Shown one piece after another: positions 44,454 to 53,048 of a DNA stretch of 64,000 bases. The translations under genes were made by a program, and so were the position numbers. The notes beneath the pieces were generated by a model. It did no database searches, was not told where the DNA came from, and saw nothing but the letters and a program-made list of their open reading frames with translations. Each line of letters begins with the position of its first letter. Positions within the stretch are counted from its first letter, which is position 1. The stretch is from assembly GCF_023073315.1 (NCBI RefSeq), contig NZ_JADPJH010000033.1, forward strand, positions 480,891-544,890, written 5' to 3'. This DNA is from Bradyrhizobium sp. 1. GTDB lineage: Bacteria; Pseudomonadota; Alphaproteobacteria; Rhizobiales; Xanthobacteraceae.

Positions 44454-46268
44454 TTAACGCCCTTCGGCGTACATTTCTTCAATCGCGCTCTGATATCGTC
44501 GCTCGACCGCTTTGCGCTTCAGCTTCATGGTCGGCGTCAATTCCTCGTCTTCCGTGGTCAACAGTTCCTCGATCAGGTGGAACTTACGGATGGCCTCCAC
44601 TCGCGAGAACCGTTGATTGACGATCTCGACCTGATCGCCCATCAACCGACGTATCTCTGGCGCTCGGCACAGCGATTGATAGTCGGTAAAGGGAATCGCT
44701 CGGTCCTGTGCGAACTGGGCGACGTTCTCGTGGTCGATCATTATGAGACAAGACAGAAACTTCCTCTTGTCGCCCAGAACGACGGCGTCAGCGATATAGG
44801 GAGAGAATTTGAGCTGGTTCTCGATTTCGGACGGAGTGATGTTCTTTCCTCCGGCCGTGATGAGGATATCCTTCAGCCTGTCTGTGACGTACACCCACCC
44901 GTCCGCATCGACACGCCCGACATCACCCGTCTTGAGCCAGCCATCGACAAACGTCTCCGCCATCTTCTCCGGCAGGTTGCGATAGCCCTCGAAAATGTTC
45001 GCTCCTTTGAGCTGGATTTCTTCGCCGTCCCCTAGGCGGAACTCCATCCCCGGAACAGGCTTGCCGACACTGCCAAGCCTGTATTCGTCACATGGGGGCG
45101 CAGTTGCGATACCTGACGTTTCGGTCATGCCATAGAGCTCGAGCATCGGGACGCCCAGCGCGAAGTACCATCGTATGAGCTCGGGAGCGATCGGAGCGGC
45201 CCCGGTAACGAGGAATCGGCTACGATTGATGCCGATCATGCGCTTGATGTTGCTGAGCACGAGATGGTTGGCGCAGAAGAACGCCGCTGTCAGTGGAAGT
45301 GGCGGCTGGCTTCCTCTCAGCTTCGCATCGGCGATCCGGTAGCCTATGCCGATGGCGCGCTCGTAGCACCACCTGTTGAAAGGTGTCGCTTCTTTTATCT
45401 TGACTTGCACGTTCGAATAGAACTTCTCCCAAAAGCGCGGCACCGCGAAGAGAGCCGTGGGCTGCACTTCCTGAATGTTGTCGGCGGTCGTTTCTACGCT
45501 CTCGACGAAATTGACAACCTGCCCAACCTTCAGCGGAAACAGTGAGGTCCAGGACCGCTCCGCTACGTGGCACAGCGGAAGAAAACTCACTTGCTCATCG
45601 TCTGCCCTGAACTTCAATGCCTGAGTGCCGTTCTCGATGAGCTTGGCGAGATTGCGGTTGGTCAGCATCACCCCCTTCGACATACCTGTCGTGCCGGAGG
45701 TATAGATGAGGACTGCCAGATCTTCGGGCCGCCCGTTGGCTACGGCCGTCTCCCACTCGTCCGGCTTTTCAGACTCCCTCTGCTGGCCGAGCTCCAGCAA
45801 TCTGTCGAAACTGAAGACCATAGGGTCGTCCAGGCCCCGCAGCCCCTCCATGTCGCAAACGATGATCCACCTAAGCTTGGTACACAGATGCCGCACCTCA
45901 AGCACCTTATCCAATTGCTCTTGGTTCTCCACGACGCAAAGAACTGTGCCGCTGTCTTCGAGGATGTACTGAACTTGTCTCGGGCTGTCCGTGGTGTAGA
46001 TGCCGTTCGAAACCGCGCCGAGTCCCAGCGCTCCATGGTCTGAATATACCCACTCCAGAACCGGGTCCGCGATGATCGAGATGGTATCCCCGCGACCGAC
46101 ACCCAAAGCTGCCATCCCGAGCCCGGCTTGGCGAGCGAAGCTGCCATACTGCGTCCACGTCACCTCGCGCCAAATCCCTCGCTCCTTTTTTCGAAGCGCG
46201 ACAGCCTCTCCGCGCTCCCTACAAGCACGAGCGAATAATTGGGCGACTGTGGACGATCCCATATCCAT
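44454..46268 (-). CDS. Long-chain fatty-acid--CoA ligase (AMP-forming)
   Basis: A large ANL ligase of about 604 aa, of the long-chain FACL type with the extended C-terminus (PTMKLKRKAVERRY). P-loop IYTSGTTGMSKGVML; hinge VTDRLKDILITAGGKNITPS. ATG 46268 (MDMGSSTVAQLF) is preferred. GTG 46292 with GGAAGAAG upstream, overlapping the livF end, is also possible, and the frame is open to 46388. It follows Liv set 3, so the imported acid may be activated here first. Confidence 0.88.
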   Translation of the reverse strand: MDMGSSTVAQLFARACRERGEAVALRKKERGIWREVTWTQYGSFARQAGLGMAALGVGRGDTISIIADPVLEWVYSDHGALGLGAVSNGIYTTDSPRQVQYILEDSGTVLCVVENQEQLDKVLEVRHLCTKLRWIIVCDMEGLRGLDDPMVFSFDRLLELGQQRESEKPDEWETAVANGRPEDLAVLIYTSGTTGMSKGVMLTNRNLAKLIENGTQALKFRADDEQVSFLPLCHVAERSWTSLFPLKVGQVVNFVESVETTADNIQEVQPTALFAVPRFWEKFYSNVQVKIKEATPFNRWCYERAIGIGYRIADAKLRGSQPPLPLTAAFFCANHLVLSNIKRMIGINRSRFLVTGAAPIAPELIRWYFALGVPMLELYGMTETSGIATAPPCDEYRLGSVGKPVPGMEFRLGDGEEIQLKGANIFEGYRNLPEKMAETFVDGWLKTGDVGRVDADGWVYVTDRLKDILITAGGKNITPSEIENQLKFSPYIADAVVLGDKRKFLSCLIMIDHENVAQFAQDRAIPFTDYQSLCRAPEIRRLMGDQVEIVNQRFSRVEAIRKFHLIEELLTTEDEELTPTMKLKRKAVERRYQSAIEEMYAEGR

Positions 46269-46282
46269 GACCTGCCGCTGTT

Positions 46283-47053
46283 TCACCGCCACGTCTTCTT
46301 CTTCCAACGCCGGTTCGGTCCCGCGTCGTCGGCTCTCATTCCGAGATAGAATTCCTGGATATCGGCTTTGGTCCGAAGCTGATCGCACGTGTCTGCCATC
46401 ACAACCCGGCCAAGTTCCATCACATAGCCGTAGTGCGCTATCTGCAGCGCTTGCGCTACGTTCTGCTCGACGAGTAGAACCGACAGTTTATCGTCTCGAT
46501 TGATGCGGACGATGACGTCAAGCACCTCCTTCACCAGTCGCGGGGAAAGGCCGAGCGACGGCTCGTCCAGCAGCAGGACGCGAGGCCGGCTCATCAAGGC
46601 CCGGCCAATCGCTACCATCTGCTGCTCACCCCCCGAAAGTGTCCCTGCAGCCCTGGTCCTCAATTCGACAAGTCTCGGGAAATAGGACAGAACGCGGTCG
46701 AGGTCTGCGGCCATCGCCGACCTATCCGAGCGGGCGTACGCTCCCATCATCAGGTTTTGACCCACCGACAGAAACGGAAAGATCTCTCGCCCCTCGGGAA
46801 CGTGAGCAATCCCCTTGCGGGCGATCGCATCAGGCGCCATTCCCTGGATCTCTTGGCCTTGCAGCCGCACTTGGCCACGGGTGGGATCGAGAGCACCGGC
46901 TATCGTCTTGAGCACAGTAGTCTTTCCCGCACCATTTGAGCCCAGGATGGTGGTGATCTTCCCCTCTTCGACCGCCAGGCTAATGCCGCGAAGCGCCGCA
47001 ATAGGTCCGTAGTGCGTTTCAATGTTCGCCACATCGAGGATAGCGGACGTCAT
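46283..47053 (-). CDS. livF: ABC transporter ATPase LivF, set 3
   Basis: A 256-aa ATPase with [37 protein letters not shown] and VEQNVAQAL. A charged extension ends the protein (NRRWKKKTWR). The start overlaps the livG stop by 4 bases. Confidence 0.92.
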   Translation of the reverse strand: MTSAILDVANIETHYGPIAALRGISLAVEEGKITTILGSNGAGKTTVLKTIAGALDPTRGQVRLQGQEIQGMAPDAIARKGIAHVPEGREIFPFLSVGQNLMMGAYARSDRSAMAADLDRVLSYFPRLVELRTRAAGTLSGGEQQMVAIGRALMSRPRVLLLDEPSLGLSPRLVKEVLDVIVRINRDDKLSVLLVEQNVAQALQIAHYGYVMELGRVVMADTCDQLRTKADIQEFYLGMRADDAGPNRRWKKKTWR

Positions 47054-47814
47054 GAGGGAATTCCGAGATAGGCCGACAACACCTGCGGGTTTTGACGCAC
47101 TTCGTCAGGTCGACCGACGGCTACCATTTGCCCTTGATCGATCGCCATCACGCGATCCGACACGCGACCGACAAGTCCCATGTCATGTTCCACCAACGCT
47201 ATCGTAATCCCGAGATCGTCGCGGATATCCCGGATCCAGAAGCCAATATCGTGCGTCTCTTCCGGATTGAGCCCTGAAGACGGCTCGTCGAGCAGCAGCA
47301 GCTTTGGCTGCGTGCAGAGTGCGCGAGCGATTTCTACGATCTTCCGTACCCCGTAAGGAAGATTGGCAATCAGTTCATCGCGCGCGTGCTCCAGCCGAAG
47401 AAGCTCAATGACCCGCTCGGCAACATCGCGATGCTCCAACTCCCGCTTTCGAACCGAAGGGAGGAACAGCATCTCCTGCAACACATTCGTCTCGACATGT
47501 GCTTGCCGTCCCACGAGCAGGTTGTGCAGCACCGACGCATGCTCGAAGAGCTCGATATTCTGAAATGTCCGCGCAATGCCCAGTTTTGCGATCCGATGGG
47601 CGGCCACGTTCGTAATATTCATTCCATCGAACGTGATCTCGCCGCCGGTCGGTCGGTAGATCCGGCTCAGGAGATTGAACAGCGTTGTCTTGCCGGCACC
47701 GTTCGGTCCGATGATCGTAAAGATCTCCCCGGCCTGGATGTCAAAGCTAATCGCATTGACGGCCTTAACTCCACCGAAGCTAAGCGTCAGATCGCGCACG
47801 TTGAGGAGCGTCAT
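47050..47814 (-). CDS. livG: ABC transporter ATPase LivG, set 3
   Basis: A 254-aa ATPase beginning [20 protein letters not shown], with [38 protein letters not shown] and VEHDMGLV. The frame is open for another 316 codons upstream, but that stretch overlaps livM and is spurious. ATG 47814 overlaps the livM stop (ATGA). Confidence 0.92.
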   Translation of the reverse strand: MTLLNVRDLTLSFGGVKAVNAISFDIQAGEIFTIIGPNGAGKTTLFNLLSRIYRPTGGEITFDGMNITNVAAHRIAKLGIARTFQNIELFEHASVLHNLLVGRQAHVETNVLQEMLFLPSVRKRELEHRDVAERVIELLRLEHARDELIANLPYGVRKIVEIARALCTQPKLLLLDEPSSGLNPEETHDIGFWIRDIRDDLGITIALVEHDMGLVGRVSDRVMAIDQGQMVAVGRPDEVRQNPQVLSAYLGIPS

Positions 47815-48887
47815 CGGAACCGCTCCGATTTCGTAAAGTTCTTCTGCCGGCGGAATGTCGCCTTTCTGTGCATCGGGAAGTGCGCGAAATAGGCCTTCAC
47901 CTTCTGCCAACGGCCATTGATCCCGGCCGGCTCGAACAGAACGAATGCGACCAGAATTGCGCCAAACAGGCCCGGCTCCAGGCCGGGCTGCTGCGCCAAC
48001 GAATCTGGGAGGGTATCGCGAAACACCGCAATGATTTGTGGAAGCATCGATACGAAAATCGCTCCGAAAATCGCACCGTGGAGCGATCCGAGTCCGCCGA
48101 CGACGACCATCAGAAGCAGCTGGATCGACAGAAGTACACCGAACGCGTCCGGCGCTAAGCTCCCTATCCGATGGGCCAGCAGGGCTCCCGAAAGCCCGGC
48201 GAAGCCGGCCGACAACGCAAATGCCGTCGTCTTCTTCGAAGCTAGGTTGACTCCCATCGATTGCGCGGCAACTTCGCTGTCGCGGATCGACACGAACGCC
48301 CTTCCCGTTGGCGATCGAAGAATATTGCGAGCCAGCAAAAGCGCCCCTACCGCGGACAACAAGCATAGATAGTAGAAGGAGACACCTTCCATTATCGAAT
48401 AATTGAGAATGACCCCAGCAGGCACACTCATGCCGCCGAATCCACCGGTCATGCTCTCCCAATGAACGAACACGTGTTCGACGATGAAGGTAAAAGCGAG
48501 CGTCGCCATCGCAAGGTACAGACCGGACAGCCGTAGCGCCGGATAACCCAAAAGCGCTCCCACAAGGGTCGAGATCACTACCGCCCCGATGATCGACAGT
48601 GGAAGCGGCAAACCGGACGTCAGAAGAACCGCATTTGCGTAGGCCCCAATTCCGACGAACGCCCCATGCCCGATGGAGACTTGCCCGGCAAATCCCGTCA
48701 GCAACATCAGCCCGACGCTCGTGATGCTCAAAATAAGGGCGTACGAGATCTCGCCGAGCCAAAAACTGCCAACGCTGAGCGGCAAGAGAAGGAGAATTAC
48801 GAGCAGGCCGCAGTAGATATTCCGATCAATCCCATCGCGGAAGAGATCGATGTCCTGATTGTAATGTGTTTTGAATATCCTCCGCAT
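47811..48887 (-). CDS. livM: Branched-chain-type ABC permease LivM, set 3
   Basis: A 358-aa permease with [20 protein letters not shown] and [16 protein letters not shown]. It is about 35 residues longer than LivM of sets 1 and 2, with a basic C-terminal tail ([19 protein letters not shown]). One base separates it from livH. Confidence 0.92.
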   Translation of the reverse strand: MRRIFKTHYNQDIDLFRDGIDRNIYCGLLVILLLLPLSVGSFWLGEISYALILSITSVGLMLLTGFAGQVSIGHGAFVGIGAYANAVLLTSGLPLPLSIIGAVVISTLVGALLGYPALRLSGLYLAMATLAFTFIVEHVFVHWESMTGGFGGMSVPAGVILNYSIMEGVSFYYLCLLSAVGALLLARNILRSPTGRAFVSIRDSEVAAQSMGVNLASKKTTAFALSAGFAGLSGALLAHRIGSLAPDAFGVLLSIQLLLMVVVGGLGSLHGAIFGAIFVSMLPQIIAVFRDTLPDSLAQQPGLEPGLFGAILVAFVLFEPAGINGRWQKVKAYFAHFPMHRKATFRRQKNFTKSERFR

Positions 48888-48888
48888 A

Positions 48889-49758
48889 TCAGACCTTCTT
48901 TCGACCTACGCTGCCGAGGAGGCCTTGCGGTCGGACGAAGAGCACGGCCAGCAACGCGACATATGCGGCGATGTCCTTCATGTCGGCGGTCACGTACCAG
49001 CTCGACAACTGCTCAAGTAAGCCGATCAGAACCCCGCCTACCAACGCTCCCGGAACGGAGCCGAATCCGCCAAGAACCGCGGCGGCAAACGCCTTCAGGC
49101 CTAAAAACCCGAGATTGGAGTCAACCAAGGTCACCGGCGCAATCAGCACGCCGGCAATAGCTGCAATGCCGCCCGAGATCGCCCACACCAGTGAAAATAG
49201 AAGCTTTACCGGTACCCCCATGTAGTACGCGGCCAACTGGTTCTGAGAGGCCGCCTGCATGGCGACGCCGACGCGGGTCAACCCGAAGAACATGCCAACG
49301 GCCCCACACAGGAAAACCGCGCCGACCATCATCGACAAAGTCGTACTGGAGACGACAACACCACCGACATTGATCGCACCCGCAAATGGAGTCGGCAGAA
49401 CCAAGGAGGATGTGCCCCAAATCATCGTTCCAACAGCCCGAAGAACGAATCCCAATCCGATCGTCAGCATCACCACCGAAAACTGGGGCTGCCCGATAAT
49501 CCGCCGAAGGATCACGGCGTCGATCAAGAACCCGATGACGGCTACAACAATCATTGTTGCGGCGATCGCCGCCCAATACCCCCACCCCCAAAGCACGATG
49601 AACGAGTAAGCAACAAAGGCGCCGATCATCAGCAACTCGCCTTGCGCGAAGTTTACAACCTCGGTTGCCTTGTAGATGAGCGTGAAGCCCAGCGCGATCA
49701 ACGCATAGACGCATCCAACCGCCACGCCGCTGACGATAACTGAGATCAGGCTGTGCAA
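48889..49758 (-). CDS. livH: Branched-chain-type ABC permease LivH, set 3
   Basis: A 289-aa permease (AVGCVYALIALGFTLIYKAT, FGSVPGALVGGVLIG). It is the first gene of the long leftward operon that continues through ATPases, ligase, SDR, receptor, dehydrogenases, hydratase, thiolase-like protein, DUF35, ligase and MaoC. A perfect operator lies 137 bases upstream. Confidence 0.92.
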   Translation of the reverse strand: MHSLISVIVSGVAVGCVYALIALGFTLIYKATEVVNFAQGELLMIGAFVAYSFIVLWGWGYWAAIAATMIVVAVIGFLIDAVILRRIIGQPQFSVVMLTIGLGFVLRAVGTMIWGTSSLVLPTPFAGAINVGGVVVSSTTLSMMVGAVFLCGAVGMFFGLTRVGVAMQAASQNQLAAYYMGVPVKLLFSLVWAISGGIAAIAGVLIAPVTLVDSNLGFLGLKAFAAAVLGGFGSVPGALVGGVLIGLLEQLSSWYVTADMKDIAAYVALLAVLFVRPQGLLGSVGRKKV

Positions 49759-49894
49759 TTGCGATCCCCCACGGCAGGGAACAAAGAAGCCTCACCCCCC
49801 TGGCTTTGGAAGAACGTCAGGACGCGTAATCGCCCGCTCCCTGCGGGCTTATCGCTGCGTTCGCTTTCCACCCCAGCACTCCTTGCTTAAAAGC

Positions 49895-49908
49895 AACGGC
49901 CGCCTGTT
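49895..49908. promoter_or_regulatory. Regional operator (perfect arms)
   Basis: AACGG-CCGC-CTGTT, ten of ten arm bases, 137 bases upstream of livH. It is the only strong copy before the 14-kb operon. Confidence 0.65.
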
Positions 49909-50452
49909 AGTTTATGATCTTACCAAGCAGACCAGCGAGCTACTTGTCAAGAAGGAAGGGAGTTGAGGCAATTCGGCACAGTTGAGCGCGATCTAGTTGA
50001 CTAGTGCAGTCCCCTCGCAGTTCACCCACGAATGACCAGCTTGCCTCGGCGGCGCTAGCCTGCGGCATGCCAGGTTGGAGTGTCGCCAAGCCTATCCAAG
50101 TGAAGCAGGCGAGATAACTACAGCTCTGTTCCGTAGAATCTGGCGTGTTCCGAAGTCCATCCGTGCAGGCCGGCGATATATTGACGTCTCTGCCGAATAT
50201 ATACTAACATCTGTTTGATTTGCCCCGATAGCATCGGTGGTCTCGTGCAGTAGCGACCGAAACGCGTGCGGATAAACAATAGTCGACATCAGGAAGGAAC
50301 GGCTCGAAACGCTGTGCCTATCGCCGGCTTGCGTCCATTGCGGTTGAGCGATTCAAGCGGTCGCAACGCCGCGTCCTCATGCGCCGGATAAGGCGTCCGC
50401 TTCGTCAACATTGTTGAAGTTCTCACTCCCATGGTCTGAGGTAGAACAGCTT
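49909..50452. other. Gene-free divergent promoter region
   Basis: About 540 bases with no credible gene. It contains a shortened operator-like palindrome, AACATCTGTT at 50206-50215, and otherwise nothing I can name. Confidence 0.5.
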
Positions 50453-52012
50453 ATGCTCGACATTCCCCAAAATGCGCTGCCCGATATCTGGTCCCGACAT
50501 GCGCGGCTCGCGCCCAACAAGCCCGCGATCCGATGCGGAAACGAGTGCCTGACGTGGGGAGAATTTGGCAGTCGCATGAACCGCATTGCGAACGCTCTCC
50601 TGAACCTCGGTGTTCAGAAAGGTGATCGTCTGGCATTCGTGATGTCGAACTCGATCGAACATCTCGTGTTGCTATGCGGAGCCATGAAGTCAGGGGCGTG
50701 CGTCGTGCCCGTCAGCACGCTTCTTTCTTCAGAACAGATCGCCGGGCTGATCAATGATTCGGGCAGTTCGCTGCTATTTACAGATAGCAAACATCTGGAC
50801 ACCATTGCAGAAGTAAGGGGTGGATTGAAATCCCTCCGGCCGAACGGAATTTTCGCCGACGCGAACAAGTCTTGGTGCCGATCCATTCGCGAGTTGTGGG
50901 CTGGGGCGCCGGATGCCGAACCGAACGTCGCGCTCGAGCTCGATGACCTGGTGAATATTAGCTACAGCTCCGGCACGACCGGGCTGCCGAAAGGCGTCGC
51001 CTACTCTCATCGAGCCCGTCAGAATATGGGCATGACTTACGCCATTGGCATGAAGTACGGCGCCACGGCACGAACTCTTCTCACCACGCCAATCTACTCC
51101 AATGGCAGCTGGATCACGCTGTGGCCCGCCCTGATGACGGGCGGCGAGATCGTGATCATGCCATCTTTCTCAACGAAGGAGTGCCTCGACCTGATCCAGG
51201 AGCGTAGGATCACCCACGTTTTTATGGTACCCACCCAATACATTCGCTTGCTGGATGAACCTGCGCTGCCACGGACGGACCTCAGCAGTCTCGAAATGTG
51301 TCTAACGGCGGGGTCGACGATGACTGTAGATGTCAAGCGCAAGATAACAGCTGCCTTCGGACTCCGGCTTTATGAGCTATATGGTTTCTCGGAAGGCGGA
51401 GCGACGATTATTTCGCCGGAAGAAATGGTTGATCGGCCGTCATCGGTCGGGCGACCAAATCCAGGCTATGAAGTTCGAATCCTTGGCGACAACGATCGAG
51501 AAGTCGCGCGAGATCAGACTGGAGAGGTCGCGTTCTACGGCGGGTGGATGATGCGCGGATACTACAATAATGACGCGCAGACAGAGTCCATAGTCTGGCG
51601 CGATGAAAAGGGACGATCGTTCATTCGCTCCGGCGACGTGGGCAAGCTCGACGACGAGGGTTATCTCTATATCGTCGGACGCAAGAAGGATATGATCATC
51701 TCGGGCGGGTTCAATATATACCCGGCCGATATCGAAGCGGCGCTGAGCGCGCACCCCGATGTTCTGGAAGCGACCGTCATCGGAGTGTCCCACCCGGTCT
51801 GGGGAGAAACTCCCATTGGCTTCGCTATCGTAAAGCGCGAGAGCAAACTCGAGGTTGGCTCACTTAAAGAATGGGCGAACGAACGCCTGGCAAAAACGCA
51901 GAGGCTCTCGGCAGTCATATTTCTAGACGAGTTTCCGCGAAACGCGCTCGGTAAGGTGGTCAAGCGCGATCTCCAGAGCCATCCATCCCTGCCGGACTTC
52001 AAACGTTCATAG
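50453..52012 (+). CDS. Acyl-CoA synthetase (AMP-forming)
   Basis: A 519-aa ANL ligase with SYSSGTTGLPKGVAY, hinge IVGRKKDMIISGGFNIYPAD and catalytic Lys in NALGKVVKRDLQ. ATG 50453 has GAGGTAGAA upstream. The frame can be extended to a TTG at 50411. It resembles feruloyl/fatty-acyl FadD3-like ligases. It is transcribed rightward on its own, between the long operon and the second cluster, so it could belong to either. Confidence 0.9.
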   Translation: MLDIPQNALPDIWSRHARLAPNKPAIRCGNECLTWGEFGSRMNRIANALLNLGVQKGDRLAFVMSNSIEHLVLLCGAMKSGACVVPVSTLLSSEQIAGLINDSGSSLLFTDSKHLDTIAEVRGGLKSLRPNGIFADANKSWCRSIRELWAGAPDAEPNVALELDDLVNISYSSGTTGLPKGVAYSHRARQNMGMTYAIGMKYGATARTLLTTPIYSNGSWITLWPALMTGGEIVIMPSFSTKECLDLIQERRITHVFMVPTQYIRLLDEPALPRTDLSSLEMCLTAGSTMTVDVKRKITAAFGLRLYELYGFSEGGATIISPEEMVDRPSSVGRPNPGYEVRILGDNDREVARDQTGEVAFYGGWMMRGYYNNDAQTESIVWRDEKGRSFIRSGDVGKLDDEGYLYIVGRKKDMIISGGFNIYPADIEAALSAHPDVLEATVIGVSHPVWGETPIGFAIVKRESKLEVGSLKEWANERLAKTQRLSAVIFLDEFPRNALGKVVKRDLQSHPSLPDFKRS

Positions 52013-52175
52013 AGTCCGAGCTGAACCATGCCGAGGAGTCTTTACTCGTGCAAAGGCTCGCTGCAACGTGCTACGTGGCGCACGCGGCACGTTCTCGGCA
52101 GGCTGGGACGCGTGTCGTGCCCCGCGGCCTGCGACAGCGGCCCGTCTTGGCTCCAGCCGTTCATTCATCCGTAGA

Positions 52176-52490
52176 TCAGTCGCGGGTTTCGGGTAGTGAG
52201 CGGCTCAGGACAAGCCCGAGCCGCTCCATGACCGCCTTGCCGGACCCTTCGATCAGGAGGTCGCAGGATGCCGCCAGCTCCCCGACCGCTTCGATGTCGC
52301 GCGCATTCTTTCGGTCGAGCTCGACAATGCGTCGCCTTCAATTAACGAAATCTCCCTCTTTGCGTTCACCTCGCCCTGGCCGGGCGACTGTCACCCCCTT
52401 TGGCCCCATATCCGACGGCAGCATGGCCGCAAACGGACCGGGACCGATGCCGGCGAATTCCAACGCTCGGATGTTCCTCAGCGGTGCCGT
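52176..52490 (-). pseudogene. CaiB/BaiF CoA-transferase (racemase-type) N-terminal remnant
   Basis: One reverse frame reads APLRNIRALEFAGIGPGPFA, MLPSDMGPKGVTVARPGRGE, a TGA stop, then IVELDRKNARDIEAVGELAA, CDLLIEGSGKAVMERLGL, ending at 52176. This is the first 100 or so residues of an AMACR-like protein. The expected initiator is ACG instead of ATG (52490), there is an internal stop, and the remaining three quarters are gone. It is clearly dead. It sits between the ligase and the CoxG-like gene. Confidence 0.78.
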
Positions 52491-52571
52491 CTGCCAATCG
52501 GCGATAAATATTGCAGGCCGAATGACACTCTCGCCAAAAGCGGTGAAAGCGAGCCGCGATGCGTCCGTCCA

Positions 52572-53012
52572 CTATAAGGTCTGAGCGAACCTGGCGAAGA
52601 AGTCGTCAGCCATCTTCTTGGCCGTCCCGTTGATGAGCCGCTGTCCCAACTGAGCCAGCTTACCCCCGATCTGTGCATCGACCTGGTAGCTCAAAAGAGT
52701 TCCCCCATCGCGTTCGGCGAGGTCTACCTTTGCGCCGCCTTTTGCAAAGCCTGCCACACCGCCTTCGCCTTGTCCGGAGATCCTATAGCCGTGCGGGGGG
52801 TCGAGATCGCTCAGGGAGACTTTGCCTCGGAATCGAGCGGATACAGGGCCAACTTTCATCTTAGCGACGGCGCGGAAGCCCTGATCGTCGGTCTTCTCCA
52901 ATTCCTCGCAACCGGGAATGCACGCCTTCAGGACTTCCGGGTCGTTCAGCTTTTCCCAGACCCGTTCCTTCGGTGCGGCAAGTTGGATCTCGCCTGTCAT
53001 GGTCATCGCCAT
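52572..53012 (-). CDS. CoxG-like SRPBCC family protein
   Basis: A 146-aa SRPBCC protein of the carbon-monoxide-dehydrogenase subunit G family (MTGEIQLAAPKERVWEKLND, CIPGCEEL, VGPVSARFRGKVSL, ending INGTAKKMADDFFARFA). CoxG proteins assist assembly or membrane recruitment of molybdenum hydroxylases. A three-subunit enzyme of that class is encoded 6-11 kb to the right. It follows the AbfD-like gene by 36 bases on the same strand. Confidence 0.88.
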   Translation of the reverse strand: MAMTMTGEIQLAAPKERVWEKLNDPEVLKACIPGCEELEKTDDQGFRAVAKMKVGPVSARFRGKVSLSDLDPPHGYRISGQGEGGVAGFAKGGAKVDLAERDGGTLLSYQVDAQIGGKLAQLGQRLINGTAKKMADDFFARFAQTL

Positions 53013-53048
53013 AACGCTCTCCGGATTTGGTGAGAAGTTGTTTGGATG

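Noticed and set aside
47815-48762. Long frame continuing upstream of livG set 3
   Set aside because: It overlaps livM on the same strand in another frame, and the residues have no family resemblance and a skewed Arg/Ser composition.
50206-50215. AACATCTGTT as a further operator
   Set aside because: The arms are closer by four bases than in all strong copies, and it lies about 240 bases from the nearest start.
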